64,000 bases of DNA from Porpolomopsis calyptriformis (GCA_951640195.1 OX621172.1:248001-312000); one strand, 5' to 3'. Positions 1-12,716 are shown, numbered from the stretch's first letter. Notes: generated by a model from the sequence alone, not told the origin. A program made the numbers and translations.

Positions 1-3000
1 TAAAGTACTCGGCGTTGAAAACCGAATCGTCTCCTGGCAGAACAACATCGCCAAGAACGGTCGAGACAGTTGGGATAGAAGGGGGACGGAATGCGAGACC
101 CTGAGCTACGATTGTAAGATCAGCTAATATGGGATTCATGGCAGCGCTGTGGTATCCAAAGGATACGGGGAGGAGTGTGCTTTTACAGCCAACTTCGCTC
201 TCTAAGTGGGCTTTGAAAACGTGTAGGCGTCCAAGAGGACCGGCGACCACACAGTCAATTGGGCTGTTAAAACAGGCGATCGTCAACCCAGTGAAAGATT
301 TCAATTCTCTTTCGACAGCTGCAGGACCTGCGTTTACGGCCATCATACCAGTGCAATTCGGCGCACATCGTGTCACCATCAAGCGAGCTCGACTGGCAAC
401 GAGGGTTAAAGAGTCCTTCAGAGTTAGGACATTTGCAATCACGAGCGCGGCGTATTCCCCGAGGCTATCAATATAGTGATGAGTATCTCGAGATAAACCT
501 AATCAAAAACCGCTGACCTGTGTCCAACGACTGCAATGGGATTCAATCCCCACGAAATCCAAAGTTTAGCAAGGCTGTATTCCACAGCGACAATTGCCGA
601 CTGATACGCTTCAAACTGCTGGCGAGGGGATGACGCCTCACGATCAGGACCAGCGGCAATGATCGGAAGTACGCCTGGAAATCCTAAGGAGATTAAAATG
701 GAGTGACAATCGTTGATATGACGCCTGAACAGCGACGAGGTCTGATAAAGAGATCGCCCCATTCCAGGATATTGACTCCCTTGTCCAGAGAAAACAAAAA
801 CAACATTGCCAGGCTGACCCGAGCAATGCACCATCGGCGCTTTGGCGAGCTTCTTGATGAGCGTCGACCGTTCGTTAGCAGAAACAGCTAGACGGTAGGG
901 ATAAATCTGCCTTCTGGCTGTCATCGTGTATGCGATATCAACCAAGGGTTCTGATTGACTGGTCGGATTCGAGAGCCATTGGAGATACCGCAATCGTAAT
1001 TCTTCGAGCGCGGTTTCAGTTTTTGCCGACAATCCAAAAACGAGAGGCATCTCCGTGCGCTTAGAGATTTGGAGACGGGATGGAATATACTCCTCTAGTA
1101 AGAGAGCCGTGTTAGACCCGGCGGCGCCGAAGCTATTGAGTAATGCTACCCGCGTCATGCCGTCATGGGATGGTCTCCATGTAATATGCTGGGTAGGAAT
1201 GATCGAGTGATCGGCGTCTAGAGGTGCAATGGCCGGATTGAGGTTTCGCAGGGATATTTGTCGGGGAATAATCCCACGGTCAAGCATCAGCAACAACTTC
1301 GCCAATCCTGCCGCGCCAGAAGCGGCCTCCAAGTGCCCAATGTTCCCCTTGATGGAAGTGATGTATAGGGGATTGTTCGCAGTACGACCCGTGGAGAAAA
1401 CGCTCCGGATACTCGCTATTTCGATTGGGTCGCCCACTATGGTTCCGGTCCCGTGAGCCTCAACAACATTGACTCGACAGGGTCCCACCCTGGCACGCTC
1501 GAGTAGCTGCCTGAAGAGTGCTGCCTGAGTCGGAAAATGGGGGTGAGTAATGGAATGAGCTGGTCCACTTTGGTTTACTTCAATACCACGAATGACGCCG
1601 AGTATATTGTCATTCTCAGATTCAGCATCCGAAAGGCGTTTGATAACAAAGACACCGCAACCCTCGCTTCTGGAATAACCATCGGCTAAAGCATCAAACG
1701 CTTTGCACTGACCAGTGGGACTTAGTAAGTGGCCTCGATCTAATCCAAGAAACATCTGTTTCCAGAGTGTTAATATTCATAGGAAACCGAGATAAGGTAC
1801 GAGGAAAATTTACGTCAGGACTCGTGATGACGTTTACACCGCCGACAAGCGCAGCATTGCAATCTCCGTTCATAAGTGCTCGACAGCCTTGGTAAATAGC
1901 CACAGAAGAGGAAGAGCAGGCTGTGTCCACGACTACAGAAGGGCCGCCAAGTTGCATAGCGTATCTGTGGGGAACCTGTGAGATTTTAGTTTAATTTTCG
2001 AAAAAAGGTCTTGCTCACGATATTCGGCCACTAAGAAAGGCCTTCAGCGTACCTATCGACAGCGAAGATAAGATTCGGACCGTAAGGGACAAGGCAGAAA
2101 AATATCACCGGTGCTGTAATAGACATCAATTTCGTCTCGTAAGTTCTGCAAATAATCGTGGGTTGCAGCCCCAATATAGCACCCAAAGGTGCGTTGCTGA
2201 AAGGAAGGCGTATCATTCGGGACATAACCGCAATTCTCCAATGCTTCATAAGCAGTTTGGAGTAATATACGTTGCTGAGGATCCATGCTCTTCGCCTCTC
2301 GAGGAGAAATACGAAAGAAACTGTGATCAAATTCGTCAACTCCATCAATGAAGTTACCAGTGCAGGCTTTCATCGTTCGGCCCGGCTTGGCATGCTTCGG
2401 ATCGTCATAGTCCGACACCTTGAATCGATGTTCTGGAATCTTAGAACACGAGTGAATTAGTTGCGGGCCCGAGAAAACGGAGAGACACCGTAATCACCTC
2501 AGAAATTGTGTTAATACCCTTCTCTAGAAGCTCCCACAATTGGTGCGCATTCTGGGCTCCCGGCATGTTAACGGCCATTCCAACGATCGCGATGGGCTCT
2601 TGCATCGGCGAAATTGGTTGGGTTATTTTCGGATCGGGAACGGCTAGGTCAAGGACCGAGACATTCCTGCCGAGGAATACCTTCTCCATACAACGGATGG
2701 ATCCAGTGCCAGGTCCAACGTTAACCAAGTGAAGTGAAATGTCGCCTTCACAAGACTTGACAGTTTCGCTGACGACCAGGTTCCAGTTAACGGGCTGTAT
2801 AAGCAATATATCAACAACTAGATCCACGAGAGAACCCGACGAAGCGTGGTTGTCGATAATTCGTCCAGTGAAAGAGGAACGGACAGGGATTTTGAGATCA
2901 GCGAAATCTGGAAAGCGAATCTTTCGGCGAGACACATCGGTAAGGACATATCGTCGTGTGGTTGCGTGTATTGATGAGTGGTACAGAGCGTCGACAGTTG

Positions 3001-3840
3001 TGTCATGTATGGTAAATCTTGTGTGAAGCGTGTCAGCGAAGGCTTTTAGAGTGTCGGGGAAACCCGATACGGTAACACAATTATCGTCCATGACTGCCGT
3101 TATGCAAAGCGACGAGTCACGAGAATTGTCCTGCAATAGGCTGTTCAGTATATGTGATGATATAAAAGGAAAATCGAGAATTGTACTTGGTTACGAAAGA
3201 CTGAAATCGCCTCTTCAGCAGCCCGTTCATTCAGTCCAACGAAAACCCTACTCCAGGGCAAAGAAGAATGATTAGGTAGACCACGTTCCCGCAGAGAAGT
3301 CGCCCGATACATCTGGCTACGGACGCCGATCCAGAATGCCAAACGGTAAGCCTCTATGGCCCATGTGATGAAGCTGAGTGTGGAAACCGATGCACCGACG
3401 ACACAAGCGGGAAGGATTCCTGATGAGAAGCCTAAAATACCGATCCGATGTTCCGAATTGCTTTCCAGAACCTCATTGAATGAGACAAATGAATCGGTGG
3501 ATGTGCTCAAAGATTCCACGAAAGCAAGGTATCGAAGAGACTGGATGAGACATAGACGTGTCCCAGAAATTATGGGATTATGAGAACAGTAAGTTGGTGG
3601 GAGGGCGAGAAGAGAATTTCGGGACTGAAAATCAGCCGAATATAAACCAGTCTGCTCTAGTTCAACTGGCGATAAAGAGGTGAGCTCGTTGTGGAACGCT
3701 TCGTGGCATGCGCAGAGAAGGAGGAAACCAGAAGGAGAGGACGCGTCGCGAAGCGCCCGCTGCGCAGTCTGGGGGGAGTTGGTTGAAGCAGTCCCTTGCC
3801 CGGAAAATACGGGAATGTTCACCAGAGGGGGTGCAGACAT
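1..3840 (-). CDS. Non-reducing polyketide synthase, SAT-KS-MAT part (3' end beyond window)
   Basis: Exons on the minus strand, 5' to 3': 3840-3187, 3130-2498, 2439-2109, 2052-2019, 1964-1814, 1755-518, 464-<1; introns 53-58 nt, phases consistent. About 1168 residues are present. Domains in order: SAT (starter-unit transacylase) with GFSSG near residue 130, where many SATs have Cys in GxCxG; KS opening EPIAIVGMA, with catalytic Cys in DTACSSS, His in EAHGTGT and His in KGNIGHLEA; malonyl transferase opening [12 protein letters not shown]. The MAT nucleophile motif GHSLGEY is split by the 465-517 intron and is restored by splicing. Product template, ACP and thioesterase would lie beyond base 1. 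The family makes aromatic polyketides, often orsellinic-acid-like, in basidiomycetes; the product here is unknown. The ATG at 3840 fits a normal SAT N-terminus. Confidence 0.93.
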
Positions 3841-6004
3841 TGGTAGGGAATGAGGGCGGGTCTGGCGATGGTTGTAACGGGGCCAGTGCTGGATCTTATG
3901 AAGTACCGGTTAGCAAGACATGTCACACCATTTGTCTGCGCGCAGAATAACGCCAAGAGTATGGCAACGGCATATTTTTCACGGAAAAAATCGAATGTTT
4001 CATGCCATCGCGCGATGGAATACGGACCACGATCTGGAGAGAAAGGAAAACGAGCATCTTGGATTTCGCACCTTGTGCTCCGGGAGCAGGCACTGCCACC
4101 ACAGCTGCAGTCCCCGATTTATCTGACCTTCTCTACTTCCGAGACGGAGTGCGACGGAATCGAGGTTCAGCTAGAAATCTAAGGGAATGCCAAGTCCTAT
4201 ACGAGATGGTTATTATTCAATACCTATTTCGCATGTGTACAAATGAGGCATACCCAATTCTTCCAGCCTTACGGGCAGCTTGGAATCCTGTATGTGGGTC
4301 ACCGGAACGTGACAGAATCCTGCTGGTGCAACACATTGAATAACGGAGATAAACATATAACATTATGTAATGCAGGATCGTATTCCGTTCTCCTAACCCT
4401 ATACAAGGGGCACGATCGCTGGTGGATGGTAAAAGCCAATCCTCTGCCGTGATTTTGGTTGGGAAAGATCACTCGAAATGACCGGCGAAGCCGACCATGT
4501 TCGATGTTAGACGTATTCGAAAATTCTGAATTGTTCCTGATTCAAGATTCACGCCGGTCTGCCACGCACTAAAAGGTTGGACCACTTTTGTAAAAGTTTA
4601 TTCGTTCGAAATCCGCCGATCGTCCAAAACGTTACCTTCCGAATCGCACAATGGAATAGAGAAACTGCGAGACTTACGTGTCGAAACCAAAAGTGCTGGT
4701 GTTTCAGAATGTTCCTCTGGTCTTTTCATCGCGTACTCCCGGTCACACGGGCATCTTTACAACCCTTTTGGTTGCGTTCGTCGTGCTGAGTGCGGCACCG
4801 ACTCGGAAGCCGGTATCTGCCGCTACCCGTCCCAGTCGCGAGAAGGGCTGTGCAGAATTGGCATGCGCATTGAGTTTACGGCGGTCCCGAAGTGAGAGGT
4901 TCTCAACAAGTGTCATCCCACAAAGGTAAAGCAGGGGCAGTGGAACGCGACAGTTCACAGGTTCTTAAGGTGGCAGGTAATGCATTCATTTTTCCCGAGT
5001 CGCCTTCTGGAGTTTGGCAAACCTCTCATTTCCACGAATTGTATCCAGGTATGACGGTTCTGTCATCGTTTTTATTCTTGGGGACTAATTGAGTCCTTTG
5101 TTTACAACGCTGATGATGATCAGTAAACGCATTCCGCCGGGATGTCCGAGACGAATACCTTGGTCGCCAAACTTCCGCCAGAATGACGTCAGCAAGCATT
5201 TTACGTCCAACTCTCATCTGAATAGGTGCCGCCCAGAAAAGTTTCAAACATCCCAAGATTATGGTCAGAGGCGAGCAAATGTATTTCAACCACTTGCATG
5301 AGCAGATAACATCCAATTAGCCGGTGCCTCGTTTAGTTCTTCTCATATGAAGAGGTTTCTGGCTTCTGACTACCCAAGGTAGGTAGGCGGCAGTAAGGGG
5401 GGGCTTGGGCCGCGAGAACCTTTCCTTTAAAATCGGTCATCGTTTGGCGATTATTCCCGACGAGTAGTTGAATTTGAGTTCAAGAACGTTCGGTAAATAT
5501 ACATTGAGCCGAGAACATTAAAACAGGGAAAGAAGATAATACAGGGTTCTGCGAAAACGACTGTCAGTATACGGCGAATTTTGCAGTCGAGAGCAGATAG
5601 AGAAATCTCAGCGATAAAGATTGTCGACAATCCGCAACGACGGCGGGTCCGACTCATTAAAATCAGTTTTTTTGGAAATCATCGAAGGAAAGATTGTGGA
5701 GTGATCTAGAGAATAGGTGACATACCAGGCCATTTTTTTAAAATCATTGGGCAGCTGTCCCAGTGCGAGTCGACATGCTCAGACCAATTACAAGGAGTCA
5801 GAACATTTCCTATGCCTGGTTATTCTCTCGAAGGAAGCAAATGAATGAATCAATGGCACTGTGTCGACGGTGGAGGCGTCAACCGAAACGACCAGCGTGG
5901 CATATCCTTCTAAAGGATGTTTTTTTTAAGTTTGGGCAAATATATGCTTTGTCGGAGTTGTTGTCGGTATCTGAATTGCAAGTAACTGCTATTTCAACAC
6001 CCTC
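3841..6004. other. Gene-free stretch upstream of the PKS
   Basis: About 2.2 kb between the PKS start and the next gene. All open frames are short (under about 115 codons), lack splice-compatible partners and show no recognisable motif on either strand. It must contain the PKS promoter. I see no tailoring gene here. Confidence 0.5.
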
Positions 6005-6785
6005 ATGCCAGTTGAGCTGAAGGGAAGCTGCCATTGCGGCGCTGTCAAATTTTCTGTCATGTCGAGCACTCCCGCACCATACCAGGTACACCTATTGAAT
6101 TTTCCCGGGTGACTGTTGCTAACCTGTATCTACACTCAGCTTTGTGTGTGTTCAATCTGTCGTAAAGTGGGTGGAGTGGGAGGCAGTATAAACTTAGCAG
6201 CCCATGCCGATACTTTGAAAATCGACGGGAAGGAACATATCAGGTGAGCGGTAAATGGATCATGTTTAGGTTCCCCGCCGATCTAAAAGTATCAGGCATG
6301 TCTATTTTATACATTGCACTCTTCTTGTAGCTGAGGTGCGATGCTCATAGCGTTTACAAAGCCGTGCTGGATCGCGATAAGCCGAACCAGTCCTTTGCGA
6401 CTTCAGAAAGGAATTTTTGTTCTAAATGCTCTGCGATGCTTTGGTTGTACGACGAAGCATGGTACGCCGCTAGTCTTAGTATATCCTCTACTGGACTATG
6501 ATCAATTGTTGCTTTTTACATCTAGGCCCGAACTGCTACATCCATTCGCCTCCGCGATCGATTCGCCGGAGCTTGACCCCGTTGAATCCATGGTGTGTTA
6601 TTTCCACCTAGATCAATATCCTTACTAGATTCGCAATTCCCTTGTCATATGATCAGGTCGTTGTCTTGACAGACTGCAAGCCAGCCTACGTCCGGCTTCC
6701 GGAGGGCGACAAGATGGTCTACAAACAGTATGGGCCAGATTCTATCGAAACTTGGCACCAAAAAAATGGATTATTTGTGGACTAG
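6005..6785 (+). CDS. GFA/CENP-V-fold zinc protein (glutathione-dependent formaldehyde-activating-like)
   Basis: Five exons: 6005-6085, 6140-6243, 6336-6461, 6526-6592, 6657-6785; 168 residues, complete. The zinc ligands of the Mss4-like GFA fold are visible: GSCHCGAV near the start, CVCSIC in exon 2 and CSKCSAML in exon 3. The C-terminus reads DSIETWHQKNGLFVD, typical of fungal members. The family was named for a proposed glutathione-formaldehyde condensation, but most fungal members have no proven substrate. No signal peptide, so probably cytosolic. The exon 2/3 junction uses the acceptor ending at 6335; the AG four bases upstream would create a stop. Confidence 0.9.
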
Positions 6786-6810
6786 TATGCCAGAAGTGGC
6801 GAAAGGACTG

Positions 6811-6891
6811 GTAGTATTCGTGACGGAGCATGTAGGAATTGTGATGCACGAAGCATCACAATTTCCGCCACGCTTCGTCACGAATCCATAC
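6811..6891. repeat. Imperfect inverted repeat / long hairpin
   Basis: Two arms of about 37 nt (6811-6847 and 6853-6891) separated by about 5 nt. The inner 13-15 bp and a central TTCGTGACG block pair perfectly, with a few mismatches and a small bulge between. It begins 25 nt after the stop codon of the GFA-like gene, so it would lie in that gene's 3' UTR. No protein is encoded. Confidence 0.75.
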
Positions 6892-7575
6892 TTCGAAGAG
6901 ACTTCATCCCTCATCAGTTACTCACTAGTTCTGCGCCTCAGTCTATAGATGTTTCTGCAACAAATATATTGTCCGCTCTAAATTTTAGTTTTTCGAACGT
7001 CTGCCTAATTTCGGAGCGACGGGAGTCCACGACCAAGGAATGTATGACCAGGTAAAAGACCCGATCCGACAAGGACAGATGTCCCAGCGCTTCCACTACA
7101 CCAGTGCCTGGTCGCTCCTTCTCTGGGCAACGAACTGGAAAATATAAGGATCATTCGGCCAAGCACGTTTTTATCTCTCGTGTCACTCCTTGTGCTCAGC
7201 CCGTAAGCTTCTAGGTGCTCTTGTAGCCAAACTTTTGGTGAGGAGTTGCTTGGCCAGCTTGTGAAAGACCGGGAGAAATCTTTCCTGCGCTCGTGCGGGT
7301 GACTTTCCCCCGGACATACCAGCGCAGTCGGAACCCGTCTTGATGCTTAACTTGTTCTGTACGAATTACCGTATAAATAACCGTATCAGTGTTACTGGGC
7401 TGTCGAGGCCATCAAAAGATACCAACAACCAATACGTAATGTTTGCCAATGGCAGTGAGTATAGATACAATGACAGGCATACGGTCTGCTTGGTCGTTCG
7501 AACTTGCTCCCGGAGCGCCTGCGTTCCATTCTTCCCCGTCATTCCTTCATTTCCTCGGCGCTGGGCGCTGCTTTA
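6892..7575. other. Intergenic, upstream of aspartic protease
   Basis: No supported gene. It should hold the protease promoter and 5' UTR. Short open frames here do not join to any recognised domain. Confidence 0.5.
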
Positions 7576-9812
7576 ATGTTTTTTCGTCTTGTCTTTTTCT
7601 CGCTCTTATTTGGCCTGGAATGGCTGGTCATAGCGGTTCCTCTTGCCATGCGTAATTATGGTTCTCTCGCAAGGGACAGTTTGCGAGCTTATGACTTCCC
7701 TATCCAAAAGCGGAGGATGTCAGATGTTATGGGCAAGATTTCAAGACGAGGTGGACTTTCTGGATCCGTTGGTCTTGGTGACAACGATGACTTGTACGTG
7801 CCCGTCAAAGGGTCTTGGATATTCAATCCCTCACTGGTACACTAGGCTGTATTCAGTTCCCCTGCAACTGGGGAATACGGTCGTGGCAGCTCATTTAGGT
7901 TGGTCCTCTTTCCACGCGCTCGTGTAAGTTTTACTCATGAATTCGTTTACCAAGATACTGGCTCTAGTGATTTATGGATCATATCTGACGCGTGCCAATC
8001 CACTCTTTGCGCTAATTCAAACCTACCTCGTTATTCTTCCCCCTCGTTCAATGCCTCTGGTCCATCCGTTACCTTGCAGTACGGGGATTCCAAGACAGGC
8101 ACATACGCATCGGGCCCAATCGGAAGCGACACTGTTACTGTTGCCGGCATAGCCATGCCTAACCAACAGTTCGCTTCAATCAACGCGACAACGAACCCTG
8201 TCATTCAATACGGTGCTTCCGGAATATTTGGCGTTGGGTTTCCTAGCGGCAGGCATTTATCACTTTCATGTTTCTGCTTTGCCACCTTGAACGTAATTTT
8301 TATACAGTTTAATTCAAGCTGCTGTTGTGAACCAGAATGTAATATCCGCCTTTTTCATCTTCCGAGAATCATAACTCACTCTTAGCATGCAGTTCAACGA
8401 CCCTGGGACCACTGATAACTTCTTTACGGAAATTTCGGACGACGGTCCACTGCTTGCACGCATGGCCATGTCTGGAGAACTCGCGCAACCTTTGTTCGCC
8501 GTTAGTCCTCACAATACATTTCTCTTCTAATACTGAGACTCACGTTGCTTTCTTGTAGATAAGCCTACAAAGAGACACTGTCGAGATTAGCGGAACTGGA
8601 AATCTCAGCATAGGGAAGCTACCCGATGGCGTCAGCGAGTCGAGCATGACTTGGGTTCCTGTTCGGCTTTATAATCAGGCCCAAGGAGGATTAAAAGCCC
8701 CTAATTTTGCTCCAAACGAAGTGAGCAGGGATCTTCTACAAAAAGATAATCGTTAATTCAATTAATTCGTAACTCTATTCACAGGTCTATCCCTTGTGAG
8801 TGTACTTCCTATTTCCTTTTTGCCACCTATAACTTAGTACACAATGTAGCCGCTGGGAAATCGAGATTGATGGCGTGTATGTCGACGGGAATTTAATGCC
8901 TCAGTCGACCATCCCCGGGAATGGCATCAATTCGACTGGCGTGTCAGCACTCATCGATACTGTATGTTTTCACCATCCTTCTAGTATATCCCTTCCTTAT
9001 TCTTGGTAGGGCAACTCATTGGTTAGGGGACCCAACGACGTTGTTCAAAATATCTTACGTTCAGTGTCCCCAGGATATAACCCACCATCTGTACCCACTC
9101 TACCTTGCGCGACTCCACACACACTGGCATACAAAATTGGCGGGCAGATGTTCCCAGTGGATCCTGCCAATCTCATTACCCCATACGCGACCGGAAACTC
9201 ACAAATATGCGTTGCCAGTGAAATCGTTGCGACCGACCCGCCGAGCGTTGGTGCTCTGTTCAGTTGGAGTCTCGGGGATCCTTTTCTGAAGTCGTGCGTG
9301 AAACTCACGACAACCCTGGTATCTGAACAATCCCCGCTGATCTGTTTGGCAGAACGCTTGTTGCTTTCTACTACGGCAACCTCACCCACCCCTCGGTCGA
9401 CCCACCTCGCATCGGTTTCCTTTCAACTGTCCCGGCTAATGCTAACGCCAATTTACAACAGGCCGTGCAAAGCGCAGCCGCCGATGGAGGCACATTTGCA
9501 TGTGAGATATCTTGACTGGAATCGAGACACCTTCACGAATTCACATTGTCCTTTTTTTCTGTGCCAGCCACCTTCCAATATGCCCCTACCGCTAGCGCAG
9601 AGAATACTGCCACAGTAACGATCAACCCAACAACAAATGATGCGGCGGCTTCACCAACATCTTCGTCACCTGCACTGTCATCACCTGCTAATTCCCAACC
9701 AAGCGATTCATCTGCCCACGGGCAAAAGAATTCCGCTGGCTCCCTTTCACGCCATGACACTTGGCCTGTGCTCCTGTGTCCGTTCGTACTTCTGTCGCTT
9801 TATTTGCTCTGA
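7576..9812 (+). CDS. Pepsin-family (A1) aspartic protease, probably GPI-anchored
   Basis: Eleven exons: 7576-7793, 7846-7898, 7955-8252, 8308-8338, 8393-8500, 8559-8720, 8785-8795, 8850-8961, 9010-9293, 9353-9501, 9568-9812; 556 residues. The start gives a hydrophobic signal peptide (MFFRLVFFSLLFG) and a propeptide with basic sites. Catalytic motifs are DTGSSDLW (about residue 90, completed by splicing) and ALIDTGNSLVRG (about residue 325). The usual flap region and NLTHPSVDPPRIGFLS follow. A Ser/Thr/Pro/Ala-rich stalk ends in a hydrophobic tail (PVLLCPFVLLSLYLL), as expected for a GPI signal. The protein should act at the cell surface or outside. Exon 7 is only 11 nt. The 8253-8307 intron starts with GC rather than GT. 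All phases agree. Confidence 0.93.
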
Positions 9813-9990
9813 GTGTCTATTATGGGATTACATGATTACACACGGTTCCACTTGTTTTCGCTGTGTTTCTATGGACCTTGAGTTTTTTGGAACTTCCGGA
9901 AACCTGAATTCTGGGTAAGTTTTCAGTACAGTCAACATTCAGTACTTTCTAGCGTGCTGGGTGATAATATCAAACTTATATAGAAATATA

Positions 9991-11572
9991 TCAAGTCATC
10001 GGCCACTCGGAGAAAGCTCCTTGCCCGAATCTAAAAAAGCTGATGTTGCCAAAGTCGGCCGCCGCAATAATAACATTCTTTTTGCCCGCCTTGAGAGCCA
10101 CAAACGGATTCGGTTTGGAGTTTTGTGGTGGTGGGAAAAAGAACCACGAGAAGAATCGTCGTACATATGAATGCTCGTTGGGACAAGAGGCCGGACTGAC
10201 GGTTGGTGGTTTGGGTGGAGCTTGGCGTTTCTGTCGCGGTAATGGGGGCGGAATCTCAGGCAGGGTGTTGAATAAACTGTCAAGCTCAGCAAGAGAGGGC
10301 ATAGGGGTGGTCCGCGCACTGCGCTGGGTCATCAGAGAGGTAGATGTGTACACGTGAGGCTGCTGACTTTATTACGACAACGGAAAAATCGGGCGGCGGC
10401 GGGGCCGACTTTCGGAAAGGTGTAGATGGTTTGTAGAGATTGAAGAAGATCTTGTATGGTGAGGTCGTCGGTTTAGGGGCGGATAGCGGGATACTGTGTC
10501 CCGATGGTATGAATCTTAAAGACTTGAACAGATAACCTGCGAATAAAGTGTATGGTTGAGATCACTCAAAGATACTAAACAGCGACGAAGAGTGGTTTAG
10601 TTCACCATAGTTTTTGTCGTGGTGTAGCCAACGACTGAAATAGAGAGGCTTCCACCAATCAAAGGGCCGTGCAAAGAGTCGGAAAGCTCGGTCCATCCAA
10701 AGCGAGAAGGAGGAAAAAAGTCGTCCAAGACACGACGGTTCTCGAAGAAGTTTCTGAATCGGTGGCGGACTGGGATATGACGACGTGGGAGGCTCGGTTC
10801 GTGTAACCACGTAGCCTAGTCTTTTGAAGTAGGCAAATACCTGAAATACTAAGTGAGAACACATACGACCAGGTCGATGTCTGATACTGACCTGATATTT
10901 TTCAAGGGTAAGATTTTCGGTGCCGATCATCTCACTATACGCCTGCTGCACGCTCATAGGGGGGCCTTCAGTATCTTCCATCCCAGCAACACTTTGACCG
11001 CTCGCCTTACAACAGAACAAGGTGCCTCTCTCGATGAGATATATAGCTTCTTCTGGAAGCAATTCCAATTTTTTATGGAATTTCCCTGCAATCGACGATG
11101 GCCTAGGAGCAGAGTGGCCAATTGTAGAAAACTGCATTCCACGAGCCACAGTTATCTGAACTCGCGAGAGCTCAGGACGCCAGATTCCATAACTGATAGA
11201 CTTGCTATCAAACGAAATCAACATTTCTCATTTATAAAGCTGAGAAGGTCTGGAATTACCTTGAGGAACCGGGAGTTGCCCTCAAAGCATCGAACATAGC
11301 AAGCCTTGCACGATCCAAAACATGCAACTGAAGACCAGAGCCACCCCCCGGAGCTGGCTCGAACTCTTTCTCTCCGCGTTTCGGTATGACAGGGCGTACT
11401 GAGCCGAACCTGTGATGAAGGATGGGCCAAAGGTCAAGCGTGGAATCTCTAAGACTTACGATAGTTTCGTCCAGTCCAAGGCGCCGTCGTCGTCTCCGGA
11501 TGAATTTTCGTCATCGTCTGAATGTAGATCTCCAAACGTGTTCGCACTGGGGCTTTCGAGAGAGTCATCCAT
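9991..11572 (-). CDS. SEN54: tRNA-splicing endonuclease subunit Sen54
   Basis: Exons 11572-11460, 11409-11260, 11204-10892, 10840-10606, 10536-10368, 10318-9991; about 435 residues. The N-terminus is acidic (DDSLESPSA, then DDDENSSGDDDGALDW). The Sen54 N-terminal domain is clear: ITVARGMQFSTIGHS, LELLPEEAIYLIERG, MSVQQAYSEMI, then FAYFKRLGYVV across a junction. The C-terminal half carries VVVINARTTPMPSL and ends with NVIIAAADFGNISFFRFG. Sen54 is the structural partner of Sen2 in the nuclear complex that removes tRNA introns. An in-frame ATG lies upstream at 11638; 11572 is preferred because it gives a family-like start and avoids overlap with the divergent neighbour. Confidence 0.9.
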
Positions 11573-11605
11573 GACAACTCCGATTCTAGGGTTAGGACTA
11601 ACCTG
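11573..11605. promoter_or_regulatory. 33-bp divergent gap between two start codons
   Basis: SEN54 (minus, ATG 11572-11570) and the SAM carrier (plus, ATG 11606) are transcribed away from each other with only 33 bp between start codons. Any 5' UTRs must overlap the opposite coding sequence. No TATA box is evident in the gap. Confidence 0.6.
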
Positions 11606-12716
11606 ATGACTGCTGACTTTAGACCCTCGTTTATCCATTCACTCATTGTGCGCGGTTCCATTGAATGAACCGCAGGTTTTGTCAATGATCTTACCTCTCC
11701 AAAGGCTGGGGGACTCGCAGGAACCGCAGTCGATCTTCTCTTTTTCCCGATCGATACAATAAAAACACGTCTCCAGTCTGTACAAGGGTTTGCGCGAGCT
11801 GGGGGATTCGCGGGGGTGTATAAAGGTGTAGGAAGTGTGCTGGTGGGCAGTGCTCCTGGAGGTAATGTCTGTTACTTCGTCATTCTTATATGTCAAGACC
11901 GACGACCGTTTCTCAACTTTAGCGGCAGTTTTTTTCTCGGCGTATGAGACTATGAAGCACGCGTTACCGCTACCCGTTCATCTCGCGCCTCTCAACCACA
12001 TGATCTCCGCATCTACAGCTGAAGTCGTACGGTAATATCCAGCTCGGAGGATTGATTCGTTTTTCAAGTTGGTTATCATCTCCAGGCTGCATGTATGATA
12101 CGTGTCCCCACGGAAGTTATCAAGACGCGAATGCAGACATCGAGCTATGGTGCTCTCGGCAAGTCTTCCTTCGCCGCAACCAAGCTTATTTTATCGCACG
12201 ATGGATGGACTGGGTTTTACAAAGGATTCTTGCCAACGGTTATAAGAGAGGTATATCTCTGCGCGTGAACTAGACCGTTTGTAAACATCTTACTCCACAG
12301 ATCCCTTTCACATCTCTACAATTTCCCATCTACGAGATCCTGAAATCAAAAATGTCACATTCCCTTCACAGAAAACCTTTGCGCGCTCACGAGGCAGCAA
12401 TATGCGGGAGCATAGCCGGGGGAATAGCCGCCGCTCTTACGACCCCACTGGACGTGTTAAAAACTCGCGTCATGCTTGATCTCAGAGTACGCAATCAGTT
12501 TCTCGAGGTCATATCTTACCCTACTGACACTGGCACTAGAACCCATCAAAAGAGACGCTGCCCAGCTTGTCCACTCGGTTGCGTGAGATTTATATATTTG
12601 AAGGTATCGGAGCCTTGTTCGCTGGCTTGGTTCCTCGGACACTGTGGATATCGGCGGGTGGGGCCGTGTTTCTTGGTGTATACGAATGGGCGGTTCATGG
12701 CTTGGGCGGCATATAA
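11606..12716 (+). CDS. Mitochondrial S-adenosylmethionine carrier (SLC25 family)
   Basis: Six exons: 11606-11647, 11705-11861, 11923-12026, 12086-12250, 12301-12486, 12540-12716; 276 residues, the family's usual length. It shows the three-fold mitochondrial carrier structure with one PxD/ExxKxR signature per repeat: [18 protein letters not shown] and PLDVLKTRV. The N-terminus ([14 protein letters not shown] then [15 protein letters not shown]), [14 protein letters not shown] and VGSAPG match the Pet8/Sam5/SLC25A26 subgroup, which imports SAM into the matrix in exchange for S-adenosylhomocysteine. The 42-nt first exon was chosen because splicing at 11647 joins directly into the first helix. 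Confidence 0.92.

Noticed and set aside
129..476. Plus-strand open frame of 115 codons at the left edge
   Set aside because: It is antisense to the PKS MAT domain; the minus strand reads a continuous acyltransferase sequence after removal of the 465-517 intron.
465..517. Apparent frameshift/stop in the PKS acyltransferase at the active site
   Set aside because: A 53-nt GT-AG intron restores the GHSLGEY motif exactly.
11573..11638. SEN54 starting at the upstream ATG (11638)
   Set aside because: It would overlap the SAM-carrier first exon by 33 bp, and the second Met gives the family-like acidic start; not fully excluded.
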